Virus record (IMG/VR): IMGVR_UViG_3300034685_000361
Location: 1-24,670 of that record
DNA length: 24,670 nt
Reading direction: 5' to 3' (one strand)
DNA from: a virus
Shown here in pieces: positions 7,866-15,300 of this stretch (position 1 is its first letter; each line of letters begins with the position of its first letter). Under the pieces are notes generated by a model. That model ran no database searches and was not told the origin of the DNA. It saw only the letters and a program-made list of their open reading frames with translations. The position numbers and the translations under genes were made by a program.

Positions 7866-8077
7866 GCTCCCACCTTACCTTTCAACTCTTTTACATCGTC
7901 TCGCACTTCCCCTACATCCCTAGCAAGCGCTTCATATTGTGTGGACAGCCTCTCCAGCGCCGATAAAAGCCGTTCTTCACGCTTGACATTCTCCCGCAGC
8001 ACATAAAAAAGCAGCGCCACGAAGAGCACTGCCCACAGGCCCTGGCTAGCGGCTAGGCGGATGATCTCCTGTTCCAA
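7862..8077 (-). CDS. BhlA/UviB-like holin
   Basis: It forms membrane lesions that release or activate the endolysin. I place the start at TTG 8077, giving a 71-residue product beginning MEQEII. A strong AGGAGGTGGG ribosome site lies just upstream of it, and BhlA-type holins typically begin this way. The ATG at 8098 would put that ribosome site inside the gene. The sequence has one transmembrane helix (GLWAVLFVALLFYVL, about residues 11-25) followed by a charged coiled-coil tail, which is the single-helix BhlA layout. It overlaps the amidase start by 4 bases. Confidence 0.85.
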   Translation of the reverse strand: MEQEIIRLAASQGLWAVLFVALLFYVLRENVKREERLLSALERLSTQYEALARDVGEVRDDVKELKGKVGA

Positions 8078-8109
8078 ACGCCCCACCTCCTGTAACATTC
8101 GGCGGCACG

Positions 8110-8125
8110 TATTTCACGTGAAATA
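8110..8125. promoter_or_regulatory. 16-bp perfect palindrome resembling parS, copy 1
   Basis: TATTTCACGTGAAATA is a perfect palindrome in the 111-bp non-coding gap upstream of the holin. An identical copy lies at 19533-19548. From memory, bacterial parS is TGTTTCACGTGAAACA, a match at 14 of 16 positions, and the Noc-binding site is TATTTCCCGGGAAATA, also 14 of 16. The phage copies take the outer bases of the Noc site and the CACGTG core of parS. A ParB-family ligand is inferred, not shown. Confidence 0.6.
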
Positions 8126-8188
8126 ATCCAGGGCACCCAACCGATCACCGGGAGCCCCAAGTCTTATTACGCATTTAAGTCCAAATAT

Positions 8189-8377
8189 CTATCTAGCCAA
8201 CAGTTTCTCCAGCATCTCCAATACCACGTCCAGCTTGGCGTCTATATCCTCCAGCGCCAACTTGCCCTTCGCCTTCTTGTCGGCGAGGACGGCGAGCTTG
8301 GCCTGGCGCTGCTTCTGTTCCTCCTGCTTTTCGTCTGCGAATACCACCTTGTTGCCCTGTACCTGCTTAGGACGCAT
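8189..8377 (-). CDS. Small charged coiled-coil protein after the tail genes
   Basis: A 62-residue hydrophilic protein. The N-terminal half is rich in Lys, Gln and Glu, and the C-terminal half (about 38-60) is a Leu/Ile/Val heptad helix, consistent with a coiled-coil oligomer. The ATG at 8377 overlaps the preceding gene by 11 bases, and the stop is followed by the non-coding gap with the palindrome. Small proteins of this kind often sit between fibre and lysis genes. Function is not recognised. Confidence 0.7.
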   Translation of the reverse strand: MRPKQVQGNKVVFADEKQEEQKQRQAKLAVLADKKAKGKLALEDIDAKLDVVLEMLEKLLAR

Positions 8378-8705
8378 TGATTACCACCTCGTTCAGTCTC
8401 GTTCTCGTCGGTTCCCCCGCACGAATCCTTATCGCCCCCGGCGTTGTTGCCGTTATCTGGAAAGTTGCCGTATGGGTTACAGGATCAACAGGTACAGTGG
8501 TTATGACGTCATCGGTATCGCTGTGATAGAAAGTTATCTCTGTAGTTCCGACAGGGACTTCGGCGGTTGCAACGGCGGTATCTGCGCCGTCAGCCCTGAT
8601 AACAGGCTTATCCACAGAGAGGACAGCGGGTAAGACATCGTATAGCCATGTTCCTTCGGACTCCACGCAAAACACCTGAAAACCGTTACGCTCTAACCTC
8701 GCCAT
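8367..8705 (-). CDS. Small Ig-like tail-tip protein
   Basis: A 112-residue protein. Residues about 30-105 alternate as beta strands (for example VPVGTTEITFYHSDTDD and THTATFQITATTPGAIRI), in the manner of a bacterial Ig-like domain, of the type often found on phage fibres. Start ATG 8705 overlaps the stop of the glycine-rich gene by one base (TGATG). An alternative GTG three bases earlier is possible. Its place directly after the glycine-rich adhesin suggests a virion or fibre-tip accessory. Function is inferred from fold and context only. Confidence 0.72.
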   Translation of the reverse strand: MARLERNGFQVFCVESEGTWLYDVLPAVLSVDKPVIRADGADTAVATAEVPVGTTEITFYHSDTDDVITTVPVDPVTHTATFQITATTPGAIRIRAGEPTRTRLNEVVINAS

Positions 8706-9568
8706 CACGCCATCACCAACCTGAAAACGACACCGTTACCACCATTACCGCCAGATGAACCCCCATTATACCCGTTGCCACCACGTCCACCAGCGGCGGA
8801 AATTGTCGATATAGAGATTTCTCTAGCAACAGCAATAACTATACCGCCGCCGCCACCACCACCGCCGCCAGCACGGCAATAAGTAGAAGAGGTGCCGCTC
8901 CCAGCATTTCCATCAATGCCGTCAGCTCTAATCGCTCCACTACCCTTGGTAGCGCGTGCGGCTATACACAGCACAAGTCCGCCTCCACTCCCCCCTGTGC
9001 CACCATAAGCGGAGAAACTAGAGTTACTACTACTTGCTCCTCCCCCACCTCCACCACCGCCCTGGTAGGTAAATAGCGTAGAAAGGTCAGGCGGTGCTGC
9101 AAGCAGGTATGCACTTGTCGCAGTAAGCCTCGATGGATCGCTGCTACCGCTCGGGCCTCCTATGGCTGTAGCACCCCCTGCTCCGCCCAAGGCGGAACTG
9201 TAGTAGCCTCCAGCTCCGCCAGGTGCGGCGAAACCGGCCCCGTTTTTGCCAGCGTTCCCGTTGGCAGTACCACTGATGATTGCCCCACTTCCTCCACTTG
9301 CCCCGCGACCTGATGCTGTCAGCAACCCATCGATAACGATGTCAGAACTCGACAGTATTACAATAGGTGACGCACTAACCGAGACCATAACACCGGAGGG
9401 TATGTACACGGAAGAAAATCGGTACACCCTGCCACCAGTCAAAGTGACATCGGCGCTTGGCGAAAACGTACCATCGACGCCGTCATTTACACAAATAAGC
9501 CCAGTCAACAACTTGTACCAGTCTGGAACAAAAGAAATGGGTAAAGTGGATGTCACCTGTACACTCAT
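8705..9568 (-). CDS. Glycine-rich tail-tip protein, putative receptor-binding adhesin
   Basis: A 287-residue protein. The first ~85 residues form a compact beta-like domain (LLTGLICVNDG, then VTLTGGRVYRF) that could attach to the tail. The rest is dominated by glycine: Gly-Gly-x-Gly strings, a run of eight Gly near residue 170 and a run of nine Gly near residue 237. The ending is VVFRLVMA. Such sequences can fold as packed polyglycine II helices, as known for the T-even gp38 tip adhesins. By analogy this would be the host-recognition tip. The DNA for the Gly runs is a CCG/CCA triplet tract (about 8842-8872 and 9040-9062) that can change length in frame. It overlaps both neighbours by 1-4 bases. 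Role is inferred. Confidence 0.7.
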   Translation of the reverse strand: MSVQVTSTLPISFVPDWYKLLTGLICVNDGVDGTFSPSADVTLTGGRVYRFSSVYIPSGVMVSVSASPIVILSSSDIVIDGLLTASGRGASGGSGAIISGTANGNAGKNGAGFAAPGGAGGYYSSALGGAGGATAIGGPSGSSDPSRLTATSAYLLAAPPDLSTLFTYQGGGGGGGGASSSNSSFSAYGGTGGSGGGLVLCIAARATKGSGAIRADGIDGNAGSGTSSTYCRAGGGGGGGGGIVIAVAREISISTISAAGGRGGNGYNGGSSGGNGGNGVVFRLVMA

Positions 9569-9873
9569 AAGCTCAACACCCCGTCTATAAAGATCGTTAG
9601 CGCACCAGCAATACCCTGGTGACCTTTCACACTTTCATTTGCGTAAATATGCACAGGCACACGAATATCGGCTGTGCCGCCAGCAGGAATGCACATGGAA
9701 ACTAGTGGCATAGAATTATTCGACGTATCCACATGGGTCAAAGTCAAAGGTACCGTTGCTGTCGTGCCGTTAACTGCCCAAATGATCAAACCCTCATAGT
9801 CTTTTACCGCCGTAAATAAATTAGCATCAACTGTCCCAGGCTGGCCTTTGTAGAGACGGTCTTTTGCTGCCAC
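9565..9873 (-). CDS. Small tail-fibre-associated protein
   Basis: A 102-residue predicted beta-rich protein (strands such as TATVPLTLTHVD, ADIRVPVHIYA and ALTIFIDGVL) with no catalytic motif. It starts at ATG 9873, next to the stop of the coiled-coil gene upstream, and overlaps the adhesin gene by 4 bases (ATGA). Position and composition suggest a virion structural piece of the fibre or adhesin cassette. No family is recognised. Confidence 0.72.
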   Translation of the reverse strand: MAAKDRLYKGQPGTVDANLFTAVKDYEGLIIWAVNGTTATVPLTLTHVDTSNNSMPLVSMCIPAGGTADIRVPVHIYANESVKGHQGIAGALTIFIDGVLSL

Positions 9874-10077
9874 CTAAATCCCCCCTAACCAGAAGATGAC
9901 GTTTACCTTTTTAAGGTTTGCTGTATCATTTACCAACGTATTAACCGATGTATCCAGCGCAGCTACGGCCTTATCCAGTTCATCTGTCTTATTCTCGTTG
10001 TTATTCAAACGTTCCGCCGATATGCCCGGCGGCCCGTAGTTTACGTATGTCGTTTTCTGGTAGTCACCTAAGGCCAT
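9874..10077 (-). CDS. Short fibre-stem-like coiled-coil protein
   Basis: A 67-residue protein beginning MALGDYQKTTYVN, followed by GISAERLNNNENKTDELDKAV. This opening is common at the N-terminus of Firmicute phage fibre proteins, where it joins the fibre to the baseplate. Here only the anchor and a short heptad helix (about 28-56) remain before the hydrophobic end VNVIFWLGGI. It may be a complete small trimeric linker or the head of a fibre that has lost its shaft, with the following small genes supplying the tip. Confidence 0.72.
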   Translation of the reverse strand: MALGDYQKTTYVNYGPPGISAERLNNNENKTDELDKAVAALDTSVNTLVNDTANLKKVNVIFWLGGI

Positions 10078-10086
10078 CTACATCAC

Positions 10087-10572
10087 CTACCCCCTGGAGA
10101 TCGTATCCGTCCGCCGGATAGTCCAGCTTTCAGTCGAACTTTTCTGCCTTGAATACAAAACACGGGCAATCATTATGCCCGTGTTTGCTGTGGCCGTAGC
10201 CTCCGCCCCGGCAAACCAGCCGATTTCTTCGCACTTGAAATTATTAGCTTCCGTGTCGGCGATGTAAAGCTCTGTATAGAGCTTCCCCGGCGTTACCGGG
10301 TCAGGATTTTGGCTCGTCACCTGCTTGCGGAATTGTTCAGCGACCAGTTGAGTTTGGCTGGGATCTGGTGCAGTAGTACCGTTACCCAGAGCGACGTATT
10401 TTATTTTGCCGTCGGTAATTGTTCCCCGCAGAATGTCGCGGATCATGTTCAGCCCGGCATCCGTGATCAGGTTCGGCCGGACTTCATCCCGCCAAAGTTC
10501 ACGGCCCTGGGCGTCATGGGCTATGATTTCCCACTGACCAAGCCAGGATGTTATTGCTTTATCGTTCATCAT
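10087..10572 (-). CDS. Tail-fibre or baseplate-associated structural protein
   Basis: A 161-residue protein of a type often found just after the baseplate hub in Firmicute siphoviruses. It has an N-terminal region with LWRDEVRPNLITDAGLNMIRD, then YVALGNGTTAPDPSQTQLVAE, and a C-terminal strand-rich part (EIGWFAG, then GIMIARVLYS). The ALG-G-G-TAP motif recurs in fibre and baseplate proteins. Start ATG 10572 has GGAGGAAAGC directly upstream, with a second ATG next to it. No enzyme motif is seen. Exact virion position unknown. Confidence 0.72.
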   Translation of the reverse strand: MMNDKAITSWLGQWEIIAHDAQGRELWRDEVRPNLITDAGLNMIRDILRGTITDGKIKYVALGNGTTAPDPSQTQLVAEQFRKQVTSQNPDPVTPGKLYTELYIADTEANNFKCEEIGWFAGAEATATANTGIMIARVLYSRQKSSTESWTIRRTDTISRG

Positions 10573-10587
10573 GCTTTCCTCCTTACA

Positions 10588-11646
10588 TTACATTGGATAT
10601 AGGTCTTCCCGCGGGTAAAGATTTTCCGAGGGCAACAAACTGTATTGACTGACATCCAACTCATCGCTCCAGGCTGTGCTGTCACTTAATTCCACCGGCG
10701 GCGGTGAGGTGAAGGCCTCCGCCCAACCCACAACCTCTCCCACGGCCAACGGTGGCACCCTTGCCGCTGTTTCACCCCACCGCCACCATCCTGTTGCCTC
10801 CACTGGTGGCGGCAATTCGGCCACCTCCAGCCAGGCCCAGGGCTCTTCTTTTGCAATATATTTCTCCACCGGTCCTTCTTCGTCGCGCAACGTAGCCTTT
10901 TCCAGAGCAAACAACCGCTGCGCAAGGTCCTTCAGTATGTGCGACACGTCACGCTCCGGACTTTCAAGCTGCAGCTTGATGTCTACCCGGGCCTGGCCAG
11001 GGATGCTGTCGTATATAACCTCTTTAATTTCCAAGTAGGTATCAATATTCAGATCGGGAATTTGCACCAGGATATATTCACCTGGCTTGTACACGCCGGT
11101 GAACGGTTCAATGCTGCCTGTGATTACCGGCTGGCTGTATTTATACAGGTGTCGAAGGCCTAACTCCAGGGCCAGTTCCTTGTCGTCGGTGTCTACCCGG
11201 AGGATATCCTCAAAGACCCCGTACCGCTTCTGGCTTTCTGGTTCCTCCAGGAGAATTTTAATCGGGTATTCGTACCGGTAAGAAATCGTTCCAGTGCCGC
11301 TTGTGCACAAGTCGGGGATAAGCAACTTTTCAGAAGCATTCAGCAGAAAATCGTGTGTGCCGGGCTGGTCAATGTTCTGTAAACCGATTGTTTTTTGCTG
11401 GCCGTCCACGATTACCGTTACCGGATCCCGGGGGGAGTAGTGCAACGGTATCGGTTCTGTCCCCACGGTAATAGGCTGAGTATATATGTCAGACAGGGCC
11501 TTACCGCCTTTAACCCAGAGGCGATTCACCAGCTGCCGGCTGTCCGGGGTGAGTTTCGCGCTACCTTTCTTGTAGGTGCCGGGCTTCAGCACGTACTTGC
11601 TCAGCCGGCTGCCGGCCGGGAAAAAGTGTATAGCTACTACGGACAC
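10588..11646 (-). CDS. Baseplate hub protein, C-terminal half, with Trp/Pro-Pro repeat tail
   Basis: A 352-residue protein that appears to be the second part of a gp27/XkdQ-like hub. Its opening VVAIHFFPAGSRLSKYV is what normally follows the GYEWFI(D/S) segment of such hubs, and that segment ends the globular part of the upstream gene. Residues about 160-245 (PGEYILVQIPDLNID, then YLEIKEVIYD) match hub beta domains. Residues 272-326 are a repeat with Trp at 272, 290, 308 and 326, each followed by an acidic residue and a Pro-Pro. The protein ends ENLYPREDLYPM. Start is GTG 11646, with AAGGTGAG upstream and 11 bases after the previous stop, in a different frame, so this is a true gene boundary. 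Confidence 0.78.
   Translation of the reverse strand: MSVVAIHFFPAGSRLSKYVLKPGTYKKGSAKLTPDSRQLVNRLWVKGGKALSDIYTQPITVGTEPIPLHYSPRDPVTVIVDGQQKTIGLQNIDQPGTHDFLLNASEKLLIPDLCTSGTGTISYRYEYPIKILLEEPESQKRYGVFEDILRVDTDDKELALELGLRHLYKYSQPVITGSIEPFTGVYKPGEYILVQIPDLNIDTYLEIKEVIYDSIPGQARVDIKLQLESPERDVSHILKDLAQRLFALEKATLRDEEGPVEKYIAKEEPWAWLEVAELPPPVEATGWWRWGETAARVPPLAVGEVVGWAEAFTSPPPVELSDSTAWSDELDVSQYSLLPSENLYPREDLYPM
10671..10835 (-). repeat. 54-bp (18-residue) Trp/Pro-Pro repeats in the hub C-terminus
   Basis: Four tryptophans at exactly 18-residue spacing (272, 290, 308, 326 of the hub C-terminal protein) mark units of the form W-x-E-x(4-5)-PP-x(8-9), the last one partial. Two related units close the upstream hub half (Trp 178 and 197). 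The repeat is clear at protein level and divergent in DNA. Confidence 0.7.
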
Positions 11647-11657
11647 GTTCTCACCTT

Positions 11658-12332
11658 CTACCCTGGATATAGCGTTTCGGAAGGGTACAAATCTTCAGCC
11701 GGCCGCGGCGGGTAGAATATACGTTGCTGTACCGTTTCCTCCCACCCTATGCCTTCATCTGTCGCCAGGGCCGGCGGGACTAATTCCACCAGTTCGCTCC
11801 AGCCGGAGCCTTCGCCCTGGGGAATTTCCTCGGGTAGCGGTTCGGAAATAAACCACTCGTACCCGGCCAGCTTGCACAACTTTTCCATGCAGTCAAACAA
11901 AAATTCATCTCGGAAGCGAATAGTGATTACCTTGTCGCAGGGCACAATGCTGTCCCGGTTTATCCAGGGCATATATTTTGCGAAAAGGTCATTCACGATG
12001 TCGCTGATACGCCAGTTCTCATAGTTTTCCGTGACCACGATTTTCTGCGTCCGGCCGGTGTAACACATGCCGTCTATCTGTATTGCTTTCACCGGGCCGT
12101 CTACAGACTTAGCCGGGTTGAGCACCCACCCCCGGAAGATGTGATCGCCCTGGCTAATCCACACGTCACTGCCCACGGGAAAGGCGTCTATTAGTTCACC
12201 GGACACATCCGGCAACACTAAAGTAAATGACCCGGACCGCGTTGTCGCGGACAGGGTCACTGTGCAGCGATCGTAAACTTTAATCTCCCGGGGGTTACCG
12301 CCGGGAGGTGTGATGATGATTTTTGTACCCAT
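11658..12332 (-). CDS. Baseplate hub protein, N-terminal half
   Basis: A 224-residue protein resembling the N-terminal domains of siphovirus/PBSX-type hub proteins (gp27-like). It has beta strands up to about residue 60, then DVWISQGDHIFRGWVL, then the helical ISDIVNDLFAKY segment and FLFDCMEKLCKLAGYEWFI (about 143-162). A normal hub would continue from here. Instead residues 165-224 form a tail with two Trp/Pro-Pro units (Trp 178 and 197) and the ending EDLYPSETLYPG, much like the end of the next gene. Start ATG 12332 overlaps the tape-measure stop by one base (TGATG). The two hub halves would have to associate in the virion. Confidence 0.75.
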   Translation of the reverse strand: MGTKIIITPPGGNPREIKVYDRCTVTLSATTRSGSFTLVLPDVSGELIDAFPVGSDVWISQGDHIFRGWVLNPAKSVDGPVKAIQIDGMCYTGRTQKIVVTENYENWRISDIVNDLFAKYMPWINRDSIVPCDKVITIRFRDEFLFDCMEKLCKLAGYEWFISEPLPEEIPQGEGSGWSELVELVPPALATDEGIGWEETVQQRIFYPPRPAEDLYPSETLYPG

Positions 12333-15300
12333 CACCACACACCCCCGGTAGCCAGGCCGTATTTACTCGCAATGCGCCTGGATACAATGTCGGCGAATTC
12401 CTCCATGCCACGGCTGCCAACAATGGTACCGTGGTTTTCTATATGGATGTGGAGTTCACTGCGCAGAGGCTGCGGGGAAGCCAGAACAGTTAACCCCTTA
12501 ACTGCTTCCAGCAGGGCATTTGTCATCATTGGCTGCAACTGAACGAGGGGTAATACCGCCTCCGGACCAGCTTCCCCTATAACTGCCGTAATTGCCTTTC
12601 TAACTATACCCCCGGATGCCATATAAGCGGGGGGATAATTGTAATTACCATGTTCATACTCATCTTCAGACCCGTAATAACGATACGCAGGCGCATTGCT
12701 AAATGGCCCATACCAACCAGGCCCCTGATAGCCATTTCTTGGATCTAGGTATGTTGTACCAGAATTAGAACCAGAATTACCAGTATCTGAACCAAAATCA
12801 TTAGAGCCAGGTTCCGTTGTACCAATAAATTCACCAGTATCTGTGCGGAAGTACAGTTTAAGGCTAGGATCGGCATACGGATAGATATAAAACCATTCCC
12901 ATCCTTCTTCCTGTGCTTTCTGGAGATATTCATAATAAGTATCCCAAAATCCTTCCAAGCTGCCACCTGCATTTACCCACAATTGTTCAGGTTCTGTGAG
13001 GGCCTGCGTAGGAGGATTGTAAATAGGGGGAGTGTAAATCGGTCTTGTAATGCTATCTATTGCGTCTTGTACAGCACTCTTACCGCTGTTAATTGCGTCT
13101 ACAAGGCTCGATATAGCATCTTGCCCTATCCTACCGAATTCATTAGGTAAAGTGCTCAATGAGCTTATCATACTTTGCGAAATTCCTGACATTGCATTTT
13201 TGACGTTTACTTCCCCGTCTTTAATGCCAACCGCTAACCCTTCGGCAACATTCTGGCCTATTTCACGCATAACCCCGGAAGGCGAGGATATGCGGAACAA
13301 AGCCTTGATGTGTGATTTTATGCCTTCTATCCATCCCGTCACCTGACTGCGCAACCAGCCAGCCATATTTTGTATGCCTGACCAGAACCCCTCAACGAGA
13401 TTCTTTCCCCAGGATATTGCATTTTGTGCCAGCTGCGAAAACGTACTTATGAGCCAGGATTTGATATTGTTCCAAACTTCCTGAGTCCTGGTTTGGATAT
13501 TGCTCCAAACATTCGAAATAGTATCCTTTATCTGCTTAAATTTGGTGTTAACTTCATTTGCTATACTCTGGAAGAGCCCGGACAGGAACGTTTTAATGCT
13601 GTTCCAGGTTTCCTGAGTCTTGGTCTCAATGCTACTCCACGTGGTCGCCAACCAATCCCTGATCGACGTCCAGACGTTGGTAAAAGCGGTCTTGATGCTA
13701 GTAAGGGTATCGTTAAAGAATTTCTTTATGTCATTCCAAATCTTTTTCGTCTCATCTTCGATTTTAGACCATAAATCGGTGAGGAAATCTTTTATTGCAT
13801 CCCAAATGGCTTCAGTTTTAGCCTTGATTTCGTCCCAGTTCTCTATCACCAGGGCCACCACAAGCCCTACCGGCCCGGTAATAGCAGCCAAAAGCAGCGG
13901 CCACCAGTCTACCAGGAATTGTTTGATTGCGTTCCAAATCTCCGAAGTTGCTGCCTGAATCGCAGTCCAGGCGTTGGTCACGGCCACCCTGACGGACTCA
14001 ACCGCGGTGGCGATGCTGGCTTTAATGCCCTCCCAGACCGTAGTCAGCGCCGCCCACAACTCCTGCGTCTTGGCCTTCACCACGTCCCAGTGTGTGTACA
14101 ACGCTACGCCGGCGGCAATCAAAGCGGTAATGGCCGTAATAACCAAGCCAATAGGGTTCGCCCGTAAAGCCGCGTTAAACAGTGTTTGTGCCGCAGCGGC
14201 TGCCCTGGCCACGGCGGTGTAGGTTTCTTTTGCAATAGTGACTGCTTTTACCGTCGCACTGTAAGCGGCCCAAGCTGCCGCCGTTACACCTATAACAGTC
14301 CCAATTGCAGTTAAGCCGTTCTGCACTGATAGAAGCGACGATGCAAATTCGGTCATTGTAGCTTTTGCCGCTCCGAAGTCTCCATTGATTACCTGCGCCA
14401 CTGCACGAATTACCGGTTCAACAGCTCGTAGTGCGCCGACCAGCACCTGAGCAATGACCTGGCTGATCTGGTTCAGGACGTTTAAGAACACCGGCCATAC
14501 CGTGCTGTTTGCCTGTGCTACGGCGGCAAATACCGGCTCCAGGGCCATCTTTAGGTCAGCCCATATCTTGGTTAGTACCGGACCAACTGTCTCCCAATTC
14601 TGTTTGATAACCAACGCAGCAATGCCAAAAGCTGTCAGCATCGGGTTAAGTCGCACAAAGTTGACCACCATACCTGGCAATGACCGTGCAAAGGTAAGCA
14701 TAGCAGGACCAAGGCCAGCGATAACGCTGGGCAGGCCGAATATGGCGTTTCTAAACAGTTCCAGCTGTGTCCTGAGTGCTACCACTTGGGGCGAAAGAAC
14801 CGCTATGCCCCCGGTAGACATCGCCACGATTGACTGTGCCAAACCATGGAAGAGCGCCCGATGCTGGATGAGAAGACCGGCCACCGGGCTGGCGGCGGCT
14901 ACGAAACCGACAGTGGCAGTAGTAGCCATACCCAGGTAGCCAATGAAAGATGCTATCCCTGGATTGTTACGCAAAAACTCGGTGGCAGCCTGGGTCGCGT
15001 TTTTAAATCCATCAGCAATTTTGGTTAGTGTCGGTTCTACGGCCTGGTATAGTTCAACCAGTACCGCCTTCGCCCCGCGCAACGCCTCGCCAAACCGCCC
15101 CATGGCTCCCTTGTCAAGCGCCGCGTTCATCTGCTCAAATGCGCGGGCACCCTCGGTACCGGCGGCAGTGAGGTTCTTCCACTCGCTTCTGTGGGTAATA
15201 ACGTCTTCTGTAGCCTTTTCGATGTCGCCCTGGTACTTCTTCAGGGCCAGAGTCATGATGTCCGCGGCCTGCTGCTGTTCCACGCCCAGTTTCTTCATCA

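Noticed and set aside
13630-13650. A CACGTG core in the tape-measure gene as a third parS-like site
   Set aside because: The flanking bases do not form the 16-bp palindrome; only the CACGTG hexamer is shared.
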